Of a stretch of DNA of 64,000 bases, positions 44,478-56,035 are shown piece by piece. Position 1 is the stretch's first letter; the number at the start of each line of letters is the position of its first letter. The notes beneath the pieces were generated by a model. It searched no databases. It was not told the origin of the DNA and saw nothing but the letters and a program-made list of their open reading frames with translations. The stretch comes from Pararge aegeria (taxonomy: Eukaryota; Arthropoda; Insecta; Lepidoptera; Nymphalidae), in the NCBI RefSeq assembly GCF_905163445.1, contig NC_053185.1, positions 14,650,001 to 14,714,000 on the forward strand, given 5' to 3'. The translations under genes were made by a program, and so were the position numbers.

Positions 44478-44494
44478 CCCTGGTTTCGGCACCA
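44478..44494 (-). other. Primer binding site, tRNA-Phe-like
   Basis: The plus strand 'ccctggtttcggcacca' equals the 3' end of a tRNA including CCA. The last 13 nt fit the conserved eukaryotic tRNA-Phe acceptor (5' GCCGAAA), recalled from memory, with one mismatch beyond. It lies 5 nt inside the 5' LTR, the position expected for minus-strand priming. Confidence 0.7.
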
Positions 44495-44499
44495 AAAGA

Positions 44500-45078
44500 T
44501 GTGACGACACGAATCTTGCCGTGGAGATCCGGTGACGTCACTCTGGGTTTAGAACGCGAATTTCGATTGGATGTTCCACCGATGTAAAACGGGTAGGTTC
44601 TACTCCTCAAATGTTAGGCACTGGTCTAAGCAACAAGCAGATACTTACCGGTCGTACCGAGGCGATCCAGACCGAGATCTGTTTGCTCGTATTTCGATTG
44701 TATCGGAGACAAGACAGCACGTGGCAATGCTGCCTGGAGAATTTGATGATTTGGATCCACACTCCACTCACACACTGCACAACAACTTCACAGGGGCGAA
44801 TTAACTTGAATTATGTTGTCTACCACGATAGCGGGAATAACAGGAGATCAAATTCTAGTCATTTTCGAACCAGCAGCGTGGTTTTTTCTACGTTCGCGTC
44901 GATAGTAACTTTGCAACTTCATTCGGCTGGGGCCAATGAGCATTCGTGTACAACCGTAGGCTCGGGAAGCGAGCTCTGCCATTGGCTAGACCAGATTGCG
45001 AATAAAACGATACTATACAAATAGAGTGAACTTAATTTGAATGATTTTTAAAAGTTGAACATATACGCGGAGCGAACA
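44500..45078 (-). repeat. 5' LTR of the BEL/Pao element
   Basis: Same 579 bp as 39,720-40,298 at a constant offset of 4,780. In element orientation it starts 'tgttcgctccgcg' with a TATA-like 'gtatatg' soon after. I found no AATAAA in sense orientation inside it. It carries the second TGACGTCA copy at 44,533-44,540. Confidence 0.95.
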
Positions 45079-45205
45079 GTATGTGAAGTCAAACAATTCG
45101 CACTTGGTCTACGTGGTGGATAAGTGCAGATTGGTTCGGCTTAAACTCTTCAAGTTCTGAGAGGAAACCCGTGCTTTGTAGAGGGCCGGCAATCGGTTAA
45201 TGTTG
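45079..45205 (+). repeat. SINE-C fragment interrupted by the LTR element
   Basis: 'gtatgtgaagtcaaacaatt', 'cgcacttggtctacgtggtg', 'gagggccggcaatcgg'. This is the 3' part of SINE-C whose left neighbour sequence is at 39,705-39,719. Its first 5 bp are the target-site duplication. Confidence 0.7.
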
Positions 45206-45234
45206 ATATTATATAAGACATTCAAGTTGTAGGA

Positions 45235-45490
45235 GTAGTAAAGCTTTTTGTGACAGAGCTCATCCGGGAAAATGTATATGTATGTATGCCATGCAGAAAT
45301 AATCGGCCGCAAAACAGCATTGTTACAATGTTGTGTTCCGGTATGAAGGCCCTAGAGTAGCGACAGGCACATGAGTGCAAACACCTACGCCTCGTTTTAT
45401 GGACACAGGACAGCACTTTCTGGTACTCATTGAATGCACTACGAAATGTTCTTCTAGCTAAAGGCGATTGTTTCCTGTAATCCAATAATT
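45235..45490 (+). repeat. LINE-derived repeat ('gacagagctc' family)
   Basis: 'agctttttgtgacagagctc', 'atccggga', 'gttgtgttccggtatgaagg' match the repeat at 63,905-64,000. It is probably a LINE 3' coding or UTR remnant. The 87-codon minus frame here is a by-product. Confidence 0.5.
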
Positions 45491-45924
45491 ACTATAAAGA
45501 ACTAGGTCTGTTCTTTATATATGTAGGTTGGTCTCCACGTGTTGAATCACTAAGTTTTCTTGAGAGATCTCGTGTCAAGATTTCTTTGAAAATATGTATG
45601 AATAGCATTTGAAGCTCACCCAGAGGCAGAAGATGCTGGCAAGTTGCCACGGTCAATAAAAACCTTGAAAATGAAAAAAAGTTGAACTGAATATTTTTAG
45701 CTTCAAATGTACTTCAAGGGGCTTTGAGATTGAGCCAGGCCTACCTTACCCGGGTTGTTAAAGTGGGGAAGGATTTTCCAGCCTTAACAGCCCAGCACAA
45801 TAAGGGATAGTACGGGGCAAGTACTAGGACACCAGCCATGAAAATTACTAGGATAAATTACTAGTCATAAAAAGAACTATACCAGCCATAAATAATATTA
45901 TGTAAAATAAAAAATTCAAAAACA
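45491..45924. other. No gene recognised
   Basis: Unassigned sequence. 'ccagccatgaaaattactag' and 'taccagccataaataat' near 45,832 and 45,882 suggest small local duplications. Confidence 0.35.
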
Positions 45925-46190
45925 CCCGACGTAAAATATAGTGCACACTATTTACTAGTCGAGCCCTCCCATTTGATACCCATATTGAAAATTGGGAGGG
46001 ATGGGATTGTGTAAAAAAAATATCGACATTTTGTAGTAGCGGCCATATTGGATTTCAAATTTGAAAGAAAATCAAAACGGTACATCCATTCGGGAAATAC
46101 GACGCAACAGAACACACGCACACACTCACTATACACGCACAAACAAACACACTGCACACAACACGCACACACTTACTCACGTCGAACTTA
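45925..46190 (+). repeat. Repeat-G, longest copy
   Basis: 'tatagtgcacactatttact', 'agtcgagccctcccatttga', 'gtagcggccatattgg', then an extended (AC)n region 'cacacactcactatacacg'. Confidence 0.6.
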
Positions 46191-46864
46191 TTACACGTAG
46201 GTTTTACTAAATAAATACGAATTAGTTTCATTATTACTCAGTAATTTCATAACTAAATATTATTACGTAGAGGAAATTAATGTACCGAACAAAATATAAT
46301 AACACGTCAAAATTTTAATGAACGATAATGTATAACGGAAATTAGTATACTAACCGATTATAAATAAAAAATAACATGTTCAATAGCACGTGTACTGTTC
46401 TTAAGCGCGAGAATGGCTGTATTTCTACTTTGTAGTAACTAATGACCCATAATCCTATTGCTCAAAGTGAAACGGATACAGAGATAATATGAAATATATT
46501 CAGTAGCGGTGGATTAATATCTACTTCATAGAGTATTTTGCGGTCTTTCACAGGCTAAACTTTTGTATTCAATGTGTAAACAAAAGTTTAGTATTCAATG
46601 TGTAGGAGGACTAAAGGAGAAAAGTAAGAGAAATTTATTGACCTAGTTCTGCGTTAAGCCTTCGTCATTAATAATATCTTCTTCATTAATAAAATATGCT
46701 TAGAGTATTCATCATTATTATCATTAATTAATATCCTATTTCTGGGAGAGCTCTTATCTGACACCCAATCAGGGGATAATACAGAGCTGAGATCATGCAT
46801 GATCAGCCGCACACTTAACTTATGGTTACTACCTTTAAATAATGCACCATAATGCTAGTAGGTA
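46191..46864. other. No gene recognised
   Basis: AT-rich. Direct repeat of 'aaacttttgtattcaatgtg' / 'aaaagtttagtattcaatgtg' near 46,558 and 46,582, a small tandem duplication. Confidence 0.4.
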
Positions 46865-47090
46865 CTTCATGATTATAAAGCCACTCTCGGCAGAGTACAG
46901 GACACGAGTCTGGTCTTTGGTTTAGGGCTTAGGACGTAATCCAACATACTGTCCAAGTACTGGTTCACACGCCTTCGAGGACATTATGGACTAACCGACA
47001 TACAGATTTCGAAACGATATTTTCCGTCATCATTATAGCAAGATTATTTAAATGCTTAAAAGCCGACGTCCAAAGTATAGACTATCACTG
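46865..47090 (-). repeat. SINE-C, degenerate
   Basis: Reverse orientation: 'gagtacaggacacgagtc', 'ggttcacacgccttcgagg', 'acattatgga', 'gatattttccgtcatc' and the head reverse 'tagactatcactgc'. The B-box region is lost. Confidence 0.65.
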
Positions 47091-48844
47091 CTTTGTATGC
47101 CACGCTAACCTACTTAAATGAAAAATATCTTATGCCAAATACCTACAATTCTTCGCCTTATAAGTAAATAAGGACAGAGAGGAAATAAAAGCCATTTTAT
47201 AAGTTCGTCATGTTATTATTTACAAATTTACTTTTAGTTGCTATTATTTCATAAAAAAATAAGTATTAACAAGCAAATAATTTTGAATACAAGTTTCATA
47301 AGTTAACAATTGCTACAAGTACTCTACAAAATGTTTGGCTGCTAACCAAACTATTCTTGTATAAATAAAGCTTTTTTTAGTTCAATATTAACCACCTAGA
47401 GTGAAGTGGCACGGCACGGCACGGCAGTGGAGTGAAGATGTAGTATCTTATTTGTCTGAATGACCTAATCCAAAAGTTGGTAACATTGTTTTGAACGTTT
47501 GGTTTGAGGATATTGGTTAATCAATCATGCACAAAACACGGCTGAATGGGTTTGAATAAAATCGGGTACACTGAAATATCAATATAATATTTTAAATCTC
47601 GGGAAAATATTTACATCCCGCTGGAATAAAAAATCCATGCGATCAGCAGCGGGAAACTTGTAAGAAGATTATATTGAAAACTAAAACTGCGTTTTTTTTA
47701 CTATTTTATTTACAAATACATTGATGAAGGCAGTGTTCAGGCCATTTTGTGAGATTGTGAAAAAATATATTTTATACATAACCTAGATAAACTTTAATAA
47801 AATACATATAATGATAATGATGGTGATGAAACCCGAAGATTTTTGTACCCGTTTAGCTATCGTAACATTTCAAGTAAGAACATCAATATCTCATGAAAAA
47901 AATGGAAACTGTATCAATGGTACCCCGCGGGGAATATAAATGGACCTTCGAAATTTTCAATAACAATAAAGGCTAATACAATAAAGGAAACAAGGAAAAA
48001 ATAATAGAAAAGGAAAGCTTTTTCAATTATGTAGGCGATGTTATTGAGATTTTTCAGTACGATTTGATACGGGTCTTTGAAATTGCGGAATTTGAATTAA
48101 ATTAACGTTTCTTTCTTATTCTTGTAGTTGTAAGTATTTTGCTTTGTTAAATTTATTTGAATTTAAAATATACATACAAGAATTAATTACTTTTAAGGTA
48201 AATAACAGCCCAAAATTATAATTAAATAATTAATTATGGCTCAAAATTATAATTAAATAATTAATTATGGTTGAAAATTATAATTAAAAATCTCGGGAAC
48301 AAAGAGGACTCTGATCTCACGATTCTTCAATTCTGTAAAAGTAAGTAAGTCTAAAAGTTTGTTGAAATCATTATTTGAATATAAAATTCCATTCTCAACG
48401 TCAGTCTTTTTTATCAAAGTCCCCTGGCTACTTAGGCAGTTTTGCAATGACAGAAGAACGCAAAATCGGTTTTTTGCCACACCATTTGCTAACCTTTAAA
48501 GCGATTACCAAAAGAAATTCGGTCAATACACCAGATCACTCTCGAACGGAACCGATTTTAATGTTTTTTTTAGCATCTTAATTATATTTAAATTGAAAGA
48601 GGATTTCACAAAGAAATTAAATCATAGAGGATGGAATTCTTCACTCCGGAAGACCAGTTGTCCGACTTTGTTAAACAACTAAATATTTTCTAAAACATTT
48701 TAAGTTGGTGCCCAGTAAAATGTAGAAAGTCATTTTTTTTTTAATAATATCGTTGACGTCAACCCTTAGAAATAGAATTGTCATAGAATGAAGAAGAATA
48801 TTGGATAGAAGCAGGCGTTACTTTGCGGAAATCTGTAATATATG
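47091..48844. other. No gene recognised
   Basis: AT-rich. (GGCAC)n microsatellite at 47,408-47,425. Two or three copies of 'aaaattataattaaataatt' between 48,212 and 48,290. No exon supported. Confidence 0.45.
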
Positions 48845-49075
48845 AAAATTAAGCTTAATTTGCTATACTCCGAGAACAGCAGGAGAATCTGTATGGTGTA
48901 ATTTATAATTACTTCAACCCGTATACGCCACACCAAACAGATCCTCGGCAATGTACCCTCTTGGACTTTACCCAATGGACTTTACAATGAACTTAAATTC
49001 ATTGTAATGTCAACATCTCCTGAGGATGCTCCGGGGGTACATTGCCGAGGATCTGTTTGGTTCGTCTACTTAAAA
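48845..49075. repeat. Repeat-F, long copy with internal inverted repeat
   Basis: Begins 'aatttgctatactccgag' and 'gcaggagaatctgtatgg'. A 26-nt segment (starts 'ccaaacagatcctcggcaat') near 48,932-48,957 is reverse-complemented exactly near 49,036-49,061. Between them is a smaller stem 'ttacaatgaa'/'ttcattgtaa'. It could be a foldback or MITE-like element. A half copy is at 3,028-3,125. Confidence 0.6.
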
Positions 49076-49145
49076 CTATAACTACGAGGGTTCCAAACGC
49101 GCCCTGGGCTAAGAAGAAGCCCACAAAAAACTTAGCCGATTGTTA
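49075..49145 (-). repeat. LINE-E fragment
   Basis: 'acgagggttccaaacgcgcc' and 'aagaagaagcccacaaaaaa', the central part of the LINE-E 3' region, fused to repeat-F. Confidence 0.65.
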
Positions 49146-50324
49146 TTTTTAACAGCGTTATAAAACTACGACAAAATACTGCATATCTATTAAAAGTAAA
49201 GTAAAGGAAAAGGTACGAATAATTAACACGACGTTTCGTGGTATTAATCTGTCGTTTTAATGTTATGTGAAAGAAATTGTTTAAGTATTTATCCACATAA
49301 TTGCTCACTACAAAAATATAAATAACCTGGTTCGTGATATACCTACTATGATACCAAAGTCAAACATGTCTACAATATCAAAATTAAGGGGCCCGAAACT
49401 GTAAATACAGGGTATATACGGTAAGCACTTGGACAAATAGGCCAATGTGTGGAAAATTTGCTATTATATCTAAGGCGGTAAAGCCCCACCTACAGCGTCA
49501 ATATGACGTGCATTCTCATACTAATGTATGCAAATTAATACAATCTGGTCTGTGGACTGCGAGCGGACCCTAGTTGAATAGCTAATGCTAATGCCGCGAT
49601 TGCATATGATTTAAGGTTAATACTTAGCCTATTTTTAGGGTTGCGGATCAAATCGGCAAAAACTAACCCGGTGGTTATCTTCGTGTGTGCAGAGTTTGCT
49701 CTTGGTTTGAGCGCCGTAGTCTGTGGAAGCAGGCTGGCTCCAAATATATTTTTCGCATTTAATACTTCATTTTTTTATTCGGCAAGATCAAAATGGCCTA
49801 TAAGTAATATATTAGGTATAGGCTATATTATTGAAGTACTAAGTAGGTAGGTGAGCGTACGAAGTAGAACCGCTTGTAACTACATATTTAAGTAACTAAG
49901 TTCTTTTTAATACTTAATTAACACTTCATCAATTTTATTCGTAAAAAAAAAGCATTGCAAAAGCAGCGAAAGCAATGATGGGACGCTAAAAAGTGTAGGC
50001 CAAAATGAAAAAAATATATTTTTCATATAAGTAAAAAAAAGGGGCTCCGTTTAAAAAAAAAATCTCCGTACATTTTTAAGTCAACTAGTCTTAGCCAGGG
50101 TAAGTTAACTAGAAATAATCACTTTATACTGCCCCTGACTTCAACTGCGTGTACAAAATACCTATTTGCCAATTTATGTAAGAAGCACGCAGCAACTTTC
50201 GCATTAATAACATAAATTGGGAAAGAGGTATTTTGACTCTCTTTTCGACTCGACTTTTCGTTATCTTCTCTGGGTAGTTGTGAATGCTGCGATATCATAC
50301 GTGAGCTTCCGGGCTGAATCCACA
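49146..50324. other. No gene recognised
   Basis: Frames of 69 codons (49,641-49,850, +) and 71 codons (50,119-50,334, -) exist but carry no domain or splice support. Confidence 0.4.
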
Positions 50325-50485
50325 GCATGGGCAAATTGGGAATTTTTTATTTCATACCGTCCAGCATTTAGCGTTCTGATACGATGCCGGATAGTGGCTT
50401 ATTAAAGCTGCCGTAATCCTAACAGGTTAGCCCGCTACCATCTTAGACTGCATCAAGTGATATTTCAGAGTGAGATTGCAGTAGA
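50325..50485 (+). repeat. SINE-A, partly deleted
   Basis: 'gcaaattgggaattttttat', 'catttagcgttctgatacg', 'caggttagcccgctaccatc', 'ttagactgcatcaagtgat', 'gagtgagattgcagtagagg'. Confidence 0.75.
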
Positions 50486-51506
50486 GGTAGCAGACGTATA
50501 GTGGAATTAATAAAAAAAACTCGCTTTGGAATTTTTGCACTTACGGCATGGGCAGGACCCCTACTTTCGTGCCGATAAAAAATCTTTTTACTATAATCAA
50601 TACTTTTCGTCTGAATACAGCATTATACATATATTTAATGAACAACAACAGCCTCGTTAACAAATTCTACCCTCTGAGGTTTCGAGCATCCGTTGATTTT
50701 TCGACGTGTCCTGTTATTTAAAATTTAAATGCTACCCATCCGAACCCACGGAGTTAGCAGAATAAAATATGAACTGCGCTGATGCTGTATTCCTTTTTCA
50801 TTGGATGAATTTTAGATTGACTTTATTATTTAATTCCAGTTAATTTATTAACAAAGAGATTCACGTTCGACGAACACTCCTCTGATGAAGTGTTTATAAT
50901 ATTTCTGGTTTCGATTCTCAGCTCAAGTCTGTTTGGTTATGGTTAGATCTAAAACTGTATAACTTAAAAAGGAAATCATTTGTTATTTTTGTGCGGTAGG
51001 CCGAGGTGCAATAATTTTATTTTCTTCCAAATTTTAATATCATTGACAGTACTAGTTTGCATCAAAGATTTTCACAAAGGTTTTTCCTGGGTGGTGCACA
51101 CAAAACTTCAAGTAAAAACAGCATGAAGGCTTGTCATTCGTAAAACAAGGCTGATTAAAAGTTACAAAAATATATTAAAATTAAACGAATCCAAGCGAGA
51201 AGTAGTTCTGATGTTTACAAAATGCGTCGTCCTTTTCCCAATCAACTGACTTATTCCAAAATATCAGCCCTGTAGTAATAACCTACACAAAAATCGTATT
51301 TGGACTGCCGGGTGCTCAGGACTAGTAGGTAGGGTAGAAATTTGATATAACCCCGTTGAGAAATCTAAGAAGGGCAACCACAATTCCTTTTATAAACAAC
51401 AAGAATTTAACTTAAAACGCCGTGATAACATTGCGTAATTAGTTTATATAAGCCAATACGCCATATGTTTGACAGTAACGGTTAAGATGTATGTGTGATA
51501 TGAATA
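50486..51506. other. No gene recognised
   Basis: No ORF, exon or repeat that I can support. Confidence 0.4.
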
Positions 51507-51825
51507 TGATATAAATATTAATATAATAAGTGTGAAAGTGTGGATGTTTGTTACTCAATCACGCAAAAACAGCTGAACGGATTTAGATGAAATGTAGCCT
51601 AGGGCATTAAAAAGAACATAAGCTCTCTTTTATCCCAATTCCTAAAGTAGTTCCTGAGGAAAACTTGAAAATTGTTTACGCTAAGCCGTGAGCAGACAGT
51701 TTTGAAATTTGGAATCCATTTCATATATGCTATGTATCTCTCAAATAGTGATAAGATTACAAATATCTAACGAACGAAGCTTTAGACCTAATTCTGAAGT
51801 CCATGCAGACCAAGTCGCGGGCAGA
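51507..51825 (+). mobile_element. Helitron-like copy, most complete
   Basis: 'taatataataagtgtgaaag', 'ttactcaatcacgcaaaaac', 'agctgaacggatttagatg', ending 'gaccaagtcgcgggcag'. Both recognisable ends of the family are here. A LINE tail begins directly at the 3' end. Confidence 0.6.
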
Positions 51826-51935
51826 AGAAGAAGAAGAAGTCTTTATTGCACAAACAGATAGAATGCCAGGTTAAGAAAAAAAAACTTTAATACAAAACAT
51901 ATGCACAAAGGCGGCCTTATTGCTTGAAGCGAGTT
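51826..51935 (-). repeat. LINE 3' end ('tctttattgcac' family)
   Basis: 'gaagaagaagtctttattg', 'cacaaacagatagaatgcca', 'gcacaaaggcggccttattg'. It has a (TTC)n tail on the minus strand and closely matches 10,262-10,402. Confidence 0.7.
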
Positions 51936-51949
51936 AGTAATAAATCAAC

Positions 51950-52150
51950 CGTGTGCTGTGTGCCCCTTCTCTTCCGGTTTCGTACGGTGCGGTAGGCAAA
52001 TATGACGGAGACCGGGCAGCAGCGATCTCTGTGTTACTACTACCTTCTACTGAATGCGATCACCAACCCGTTCGCCCGGTGTGGTGATTATGCGCAAACC
52101 TCCCGTTAGGAGAGGCCTTTAGTCCAGCGGTGGACCGTTTTAGGAAACTG
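51950..52150 (-). repeat. Repeat-J (LINE-derived) fragment
   Basis: 'tgtgccccttctcttccgg', 'gatcaccaacccgttcgccc', 'gttaggagaggcctttagtc'. Reverse orientation of the copies at 8.1 and 14.7 kb. Confidence 0.55.
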
Positions 52151-53285
52151 ATGAATTAAGAAACGAAATATTGCTGCCCCATATAAAGCAATTTATAAAA
52201 TGAACTATGAATTTTTCATAACATAAAATGAAATATTGCAACGAATCAAAAGTGGAAATGGCAAATCATATAAAACTACCAGGAACGTGTTCGAGAGCAA
52301 ATTCAATAAATCTCTATCAGAAACGAGTGTTAGAAAACTATATTATATACACTACCTAGCTAGAAGGTCTTTGTAAATACACAGATATAAACCAATCTAT
52401 TCCAGATAAATAAAATGCACTCTATTTTTTCGGCTGAGTTTATTGTAGATATCGAACCCGAGTAGGTTTGGCATAACAATTACATCTTCCTTCATAATCA
52501 TCTCATAAATAATGACACCTTACAATAATAGGTACGAGTATAATCTGCCTGGTAACAATATCTTTATGCTTATTCTAGAAGACACTACTTTGTATGCATG
52601 ACCATATATAGATATATATATATATATATTTTTTTTTTTAATTCACGTAAATGTATTGAAAATTATGATGTTTATGTACCTTCACTGAGAGAGTATATAA
52701 AAACTATGTAAGTTATAGTAATTAGACTTTACTTGATGTTATTAGACTTGATTGTGTGTGCTTGAGTTTACTTTAAGTAAAACGGCAAGCAATAAGCTAA
52801 TAGCTTATTAATTAAAAAAAAATACATATGATTTCAATATACATTAAATAAATTTAAAACGTAATAAAACTCTTAAAAAGCATTAAATGCAAACAAATTT
52901 TAGCAATAAGCGTAATTCTATAATAAAGCTTTTATATAACGAGGTTTTCAAAGCCGCAGCGGCCGCAACGGCAGATTTGATAAGCCGTAACGTATGCCTG
53001 AGGTTTAATTATAAAACCTAATTAAGAAGTGGAAACTTCTATTTCGTTAGTCAGCTTTTTATTTATTGGATAAAAAAGTTAATAAACTAATTTAATGAAA
53101 TAATCTTAATTAACTACGGAATAAAACAATCAGCATTTACTTTAGAGGTCGACTATAATAGTAAAACAAAATTCTACCTAAGAAATGATCCATACGGTGG
53201 ATATTTTAATTGGAATATTACAATCTACAACTTTCAAACTTAAAATATGATGATTGTTTTACGAAGCGAATCTCTAGCTTGCTCT
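52151..53285. other. No gene recognised
   Basis: AT-rich with (TA)n near 52,611-52,628. 'gcagcggccgcaacgg' at about 52,955 is an isolated GC-rich patch. Confidence 0.4.
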
Positions 53286-53311
53286 ACTTATTATAAGTAC
53301 TTATAATAAGT
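53286..53311. repeat. Gapless 26-bp palindrome
   Basis: The half-site 'acttattataagt' is followed immediately by its exact reverse complement. AT-rich. Confidence 0.9.
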
Positions 53312-53734
53312 GACTAGTAGGAAAGTTTTCCTGGCAAGCAGCAGAAGCAGAAGATTCCAACCACAACTTTGTAAGCAAATTTTTTTTTATCTGCCACTGT
53401 CGGATAATGCCAGACGGAGATCAGATAGAGTTGTCAGATCTATTGTCTCTAGCCCTGCTTGGCGCTAATTACGGTATCATTATTTTTACATTCTAGTAAC
53501 AGAATTCAGTATTCTGAAGGGATAATTCTAGTAGCAGAAATTCAAAATTCATGCTTTATAAAACTATCATCTTTTAAAATGATACTGCTTAACGCTATAC
53601 TATACTTTTGGTACGCCTACTAATAAAGGAGGGATGACTTCATACTTATTCATGACATAACCGCCAGCATATGTAATAACTCGTGTTTATTTAATTTAGA
53701 GCGAGCGAAATAAAACCAGAAGCTAATAAAAGCT

Positions 53735-53960
53735 AGGAGTTCTATAAAGCGACAATAGCGCAACTAGGCGAGGGGCACATCCGGGAACACGGCGGGTCAA
53801 GGTCACGGCCCGCGGATCGATGCAGCTCCACCCCCTCTTCCGTGCCCAATCCGCCCGCTCTACGTCGCTACGCCGCCACAACTCTACGCCTGTGCTACGT
53901 TGGTTACCTAGAGCTTTTCACGCGCGAGTTGTGAGGATCTATTTGCGTTATGGACATATT
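53735..53960. promoter_or_regulatory. GC-rich island, possible promoter
   Basis: A CpG-bearing block in AT-rich surroundings. 'ttctataaagcgac' at 53,740-53,753 (TATA-like, +) is followed by GC-rich DNA, with 'tcaaggtca' at 53,797-53,805, a perfect extended half-site of the FTZ-F1/ERR-type nuclear receptors as known for that family. A 77-codon frame starts at 53,820. Without an identified transcript the promoter reading is a guess. Confidence 0.35.
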
Positions 53961-54060
53961 TTTAGGACACTACTTGGGTTACATTATACGAATAGTTTCT
54001 TGTGTTTGTGTTTACCACACAGACATCGTCTGGATATCGCCACCTTAGTCTAGAAAAGAG

Positions 54061-56035
54061 GTCCCTTGCTATTAAGGCCAGTAAGGGTACTCTACGCGAC
54101 CCGCACCACCCTGCATTTACCACACGATTGCTCTGTCTAGACAGCTTCGTTGAACTTATTTATGGCTATCCATACTCTATGATACAAGAAACCAATTAAT
54201 TGTGTTCTCACCAAGAGATCGATAATGAATTCGAAACAGCATTTGTTTGATTCTTATTGATCTATTCAGTCCCGGGTGTGTTTAGAAGCTTTCCCATGGA
54301 TGGCCCAGTCATAAACAACATTTTAGAAAGTCAGTCAAAATGACACACCAATAAAATTGTTTAGCGGCCATTCCTTTCCACACACGGATTTCCCCAAGTT
54401 AAAGAAAGGCTCGAATGGTATACTTATAACAAAGGAATAATAGAATAAATAAAATAACAATCAAAAACTTTGTGTGCTAAAAATACAAGACAAGAATATG
54501 TTTTCTCTTATATATTTTAGCACAGAATTTCACATACAAGATTCTTATTTGCATTACACAGATAGTAACATATTTAACCAACGTATCTACAAATACAAAA
54601 ATTAAATTAAAGAATGAATGTTTGATTTGAACCTGTCTTTTAAAGTTTCACAACCTTTTACTTTCTTGGTAAAAAAAATAAATTTGTAGAGATTGATCAC
54701 AACAAAATAAGTGGTTTTAACAATACGAAAGGTTTATTTCTGAAAAAAGATAAAATTGCCTGAAATTGTTTTAAAAAATAACACAATAACCAAAAATGTA
54801 ACTCCCAATATGTATGCGGCCAACTCTAGCTTCCAACAAACAAACTGTCATTTGCTTTGATAGTAATTAATTCCATACCGTGTAAACTTCCCTCAGAATG
54901 AGCTGTTACGAGAATTTAAAAGAGTTTTCTTTTAATCTTATATAGGACGTTATTTTTTCCGAACCACTGGTTTTAATAATGAAATAAAGTATTCTTAAAT
55001 AAATATTTTTATATGTTCCCATCTGAAAATCTTATCTAAAGTATTATTCTTTAACTTTAGAAAATCTTAATTAATAAATCATTCGAAATCTCTCTTTATA
55101 TCAGAATACATTTTGCTTCAATAACAAAAGACATGGATGCGTGCAATTTAGAATAAAATGGAATCGTTCTACATTCAATCATAAAACATTAAATGTGTCA
55201 GCATACTGATTTCCGGAGATAGCGTAGGCAAAATATTAGGTCACATATGTGCAATGGAAAGAAGCACCTCAAATACGAGATTGTGAGCTAGATAAAGTGT
55301 CAAGCTAATACTAGATTATGTTTTAAAATACTTAAGATTGTTCATGTTTTGCTATGAATACATATTATATTTCAGTAAAAACATAAGATAAGACTTCCTC
55401 TTTTATATTAAATTAAACATTCTCTTAATTGGGTTTTTTTGCGAGGCATATCATTTTCAACTGATAATTTTGTATTAGTTATGACGTCGTGTTGTACCTT
55501 AAGATGAACATGAATGTCAAAACAATGTCAACTTGGTGTAACGCAAATCTGCTGAATTTGTACCATCATGATCATCAATAGTCAATATGCATCAACCGCT
55601 GGACGGACCTCTTTTAAGCAGCGCCAACTCTCTCTACTCCCAACATCCAATCTTGAGAATTTGTATCGAGTTGTCAAAAAATGTTTGACCTTCCATACAA
55701 AATTACGGATTTCATCTAAGGTGGATGTGACGTTAGTTTACATGGAACCTTACATAAACGCTCTGACCTCTTCTAAAAAACAAGTTGGTAGTCTTTGATA
55801 TACGAGACTTTAAAATTCCCTAATCAAACTAACTAACAATTAACAACTAAATCAAACAAACATGAAACTACGGAATATTGGTCTGAACGGTGTTTATAAA
55901 GTATATAAGTGGATCCTCCTGTTTCTGTAACGTTTTATAGCCTATAAGGCGACAGAAATAAGATATTTGATGTTTTACCGCTGTAGTGTGACGACCTATA
56001 CAATTATTGTTCAGTGTTCGTACAGTCTTGGTTGG
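54061..56035. other. No gene recognised
   Basis: Mainly AT-rich and repeat-poor compared with the rest of the window. A 76-codon frame at 55,568-55,798 (+) has no recognisable domain. Confidence 0.4.

Larger units (their letters stand above)
39720..45078 (-). mobile_element. BEL/Pao LTR retrotransposon, non-autonomous, recent
   Basis: A 5,359-bp element read on the minus strand. Both LTRs are 579 bp and looked identical base for base when compared line by line. TG...CA ends, a 5-bp target-site duplication, a primer binding site and a purine-rich tract are in place. The internal region is 4,201 bp, shorter than the usual BEL/Pao interior. One ORF encodes Gag and protease and then only scraps of the downstream pol. 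It must rely on reverse transcriptase and integrase from a relative. It inserted into a SINE-C fragment: 'aaaagggtatg' at left and 'tgaagtc' at right rejoin into SINE-C sequence when the element is removed. Confidence 0.9.
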
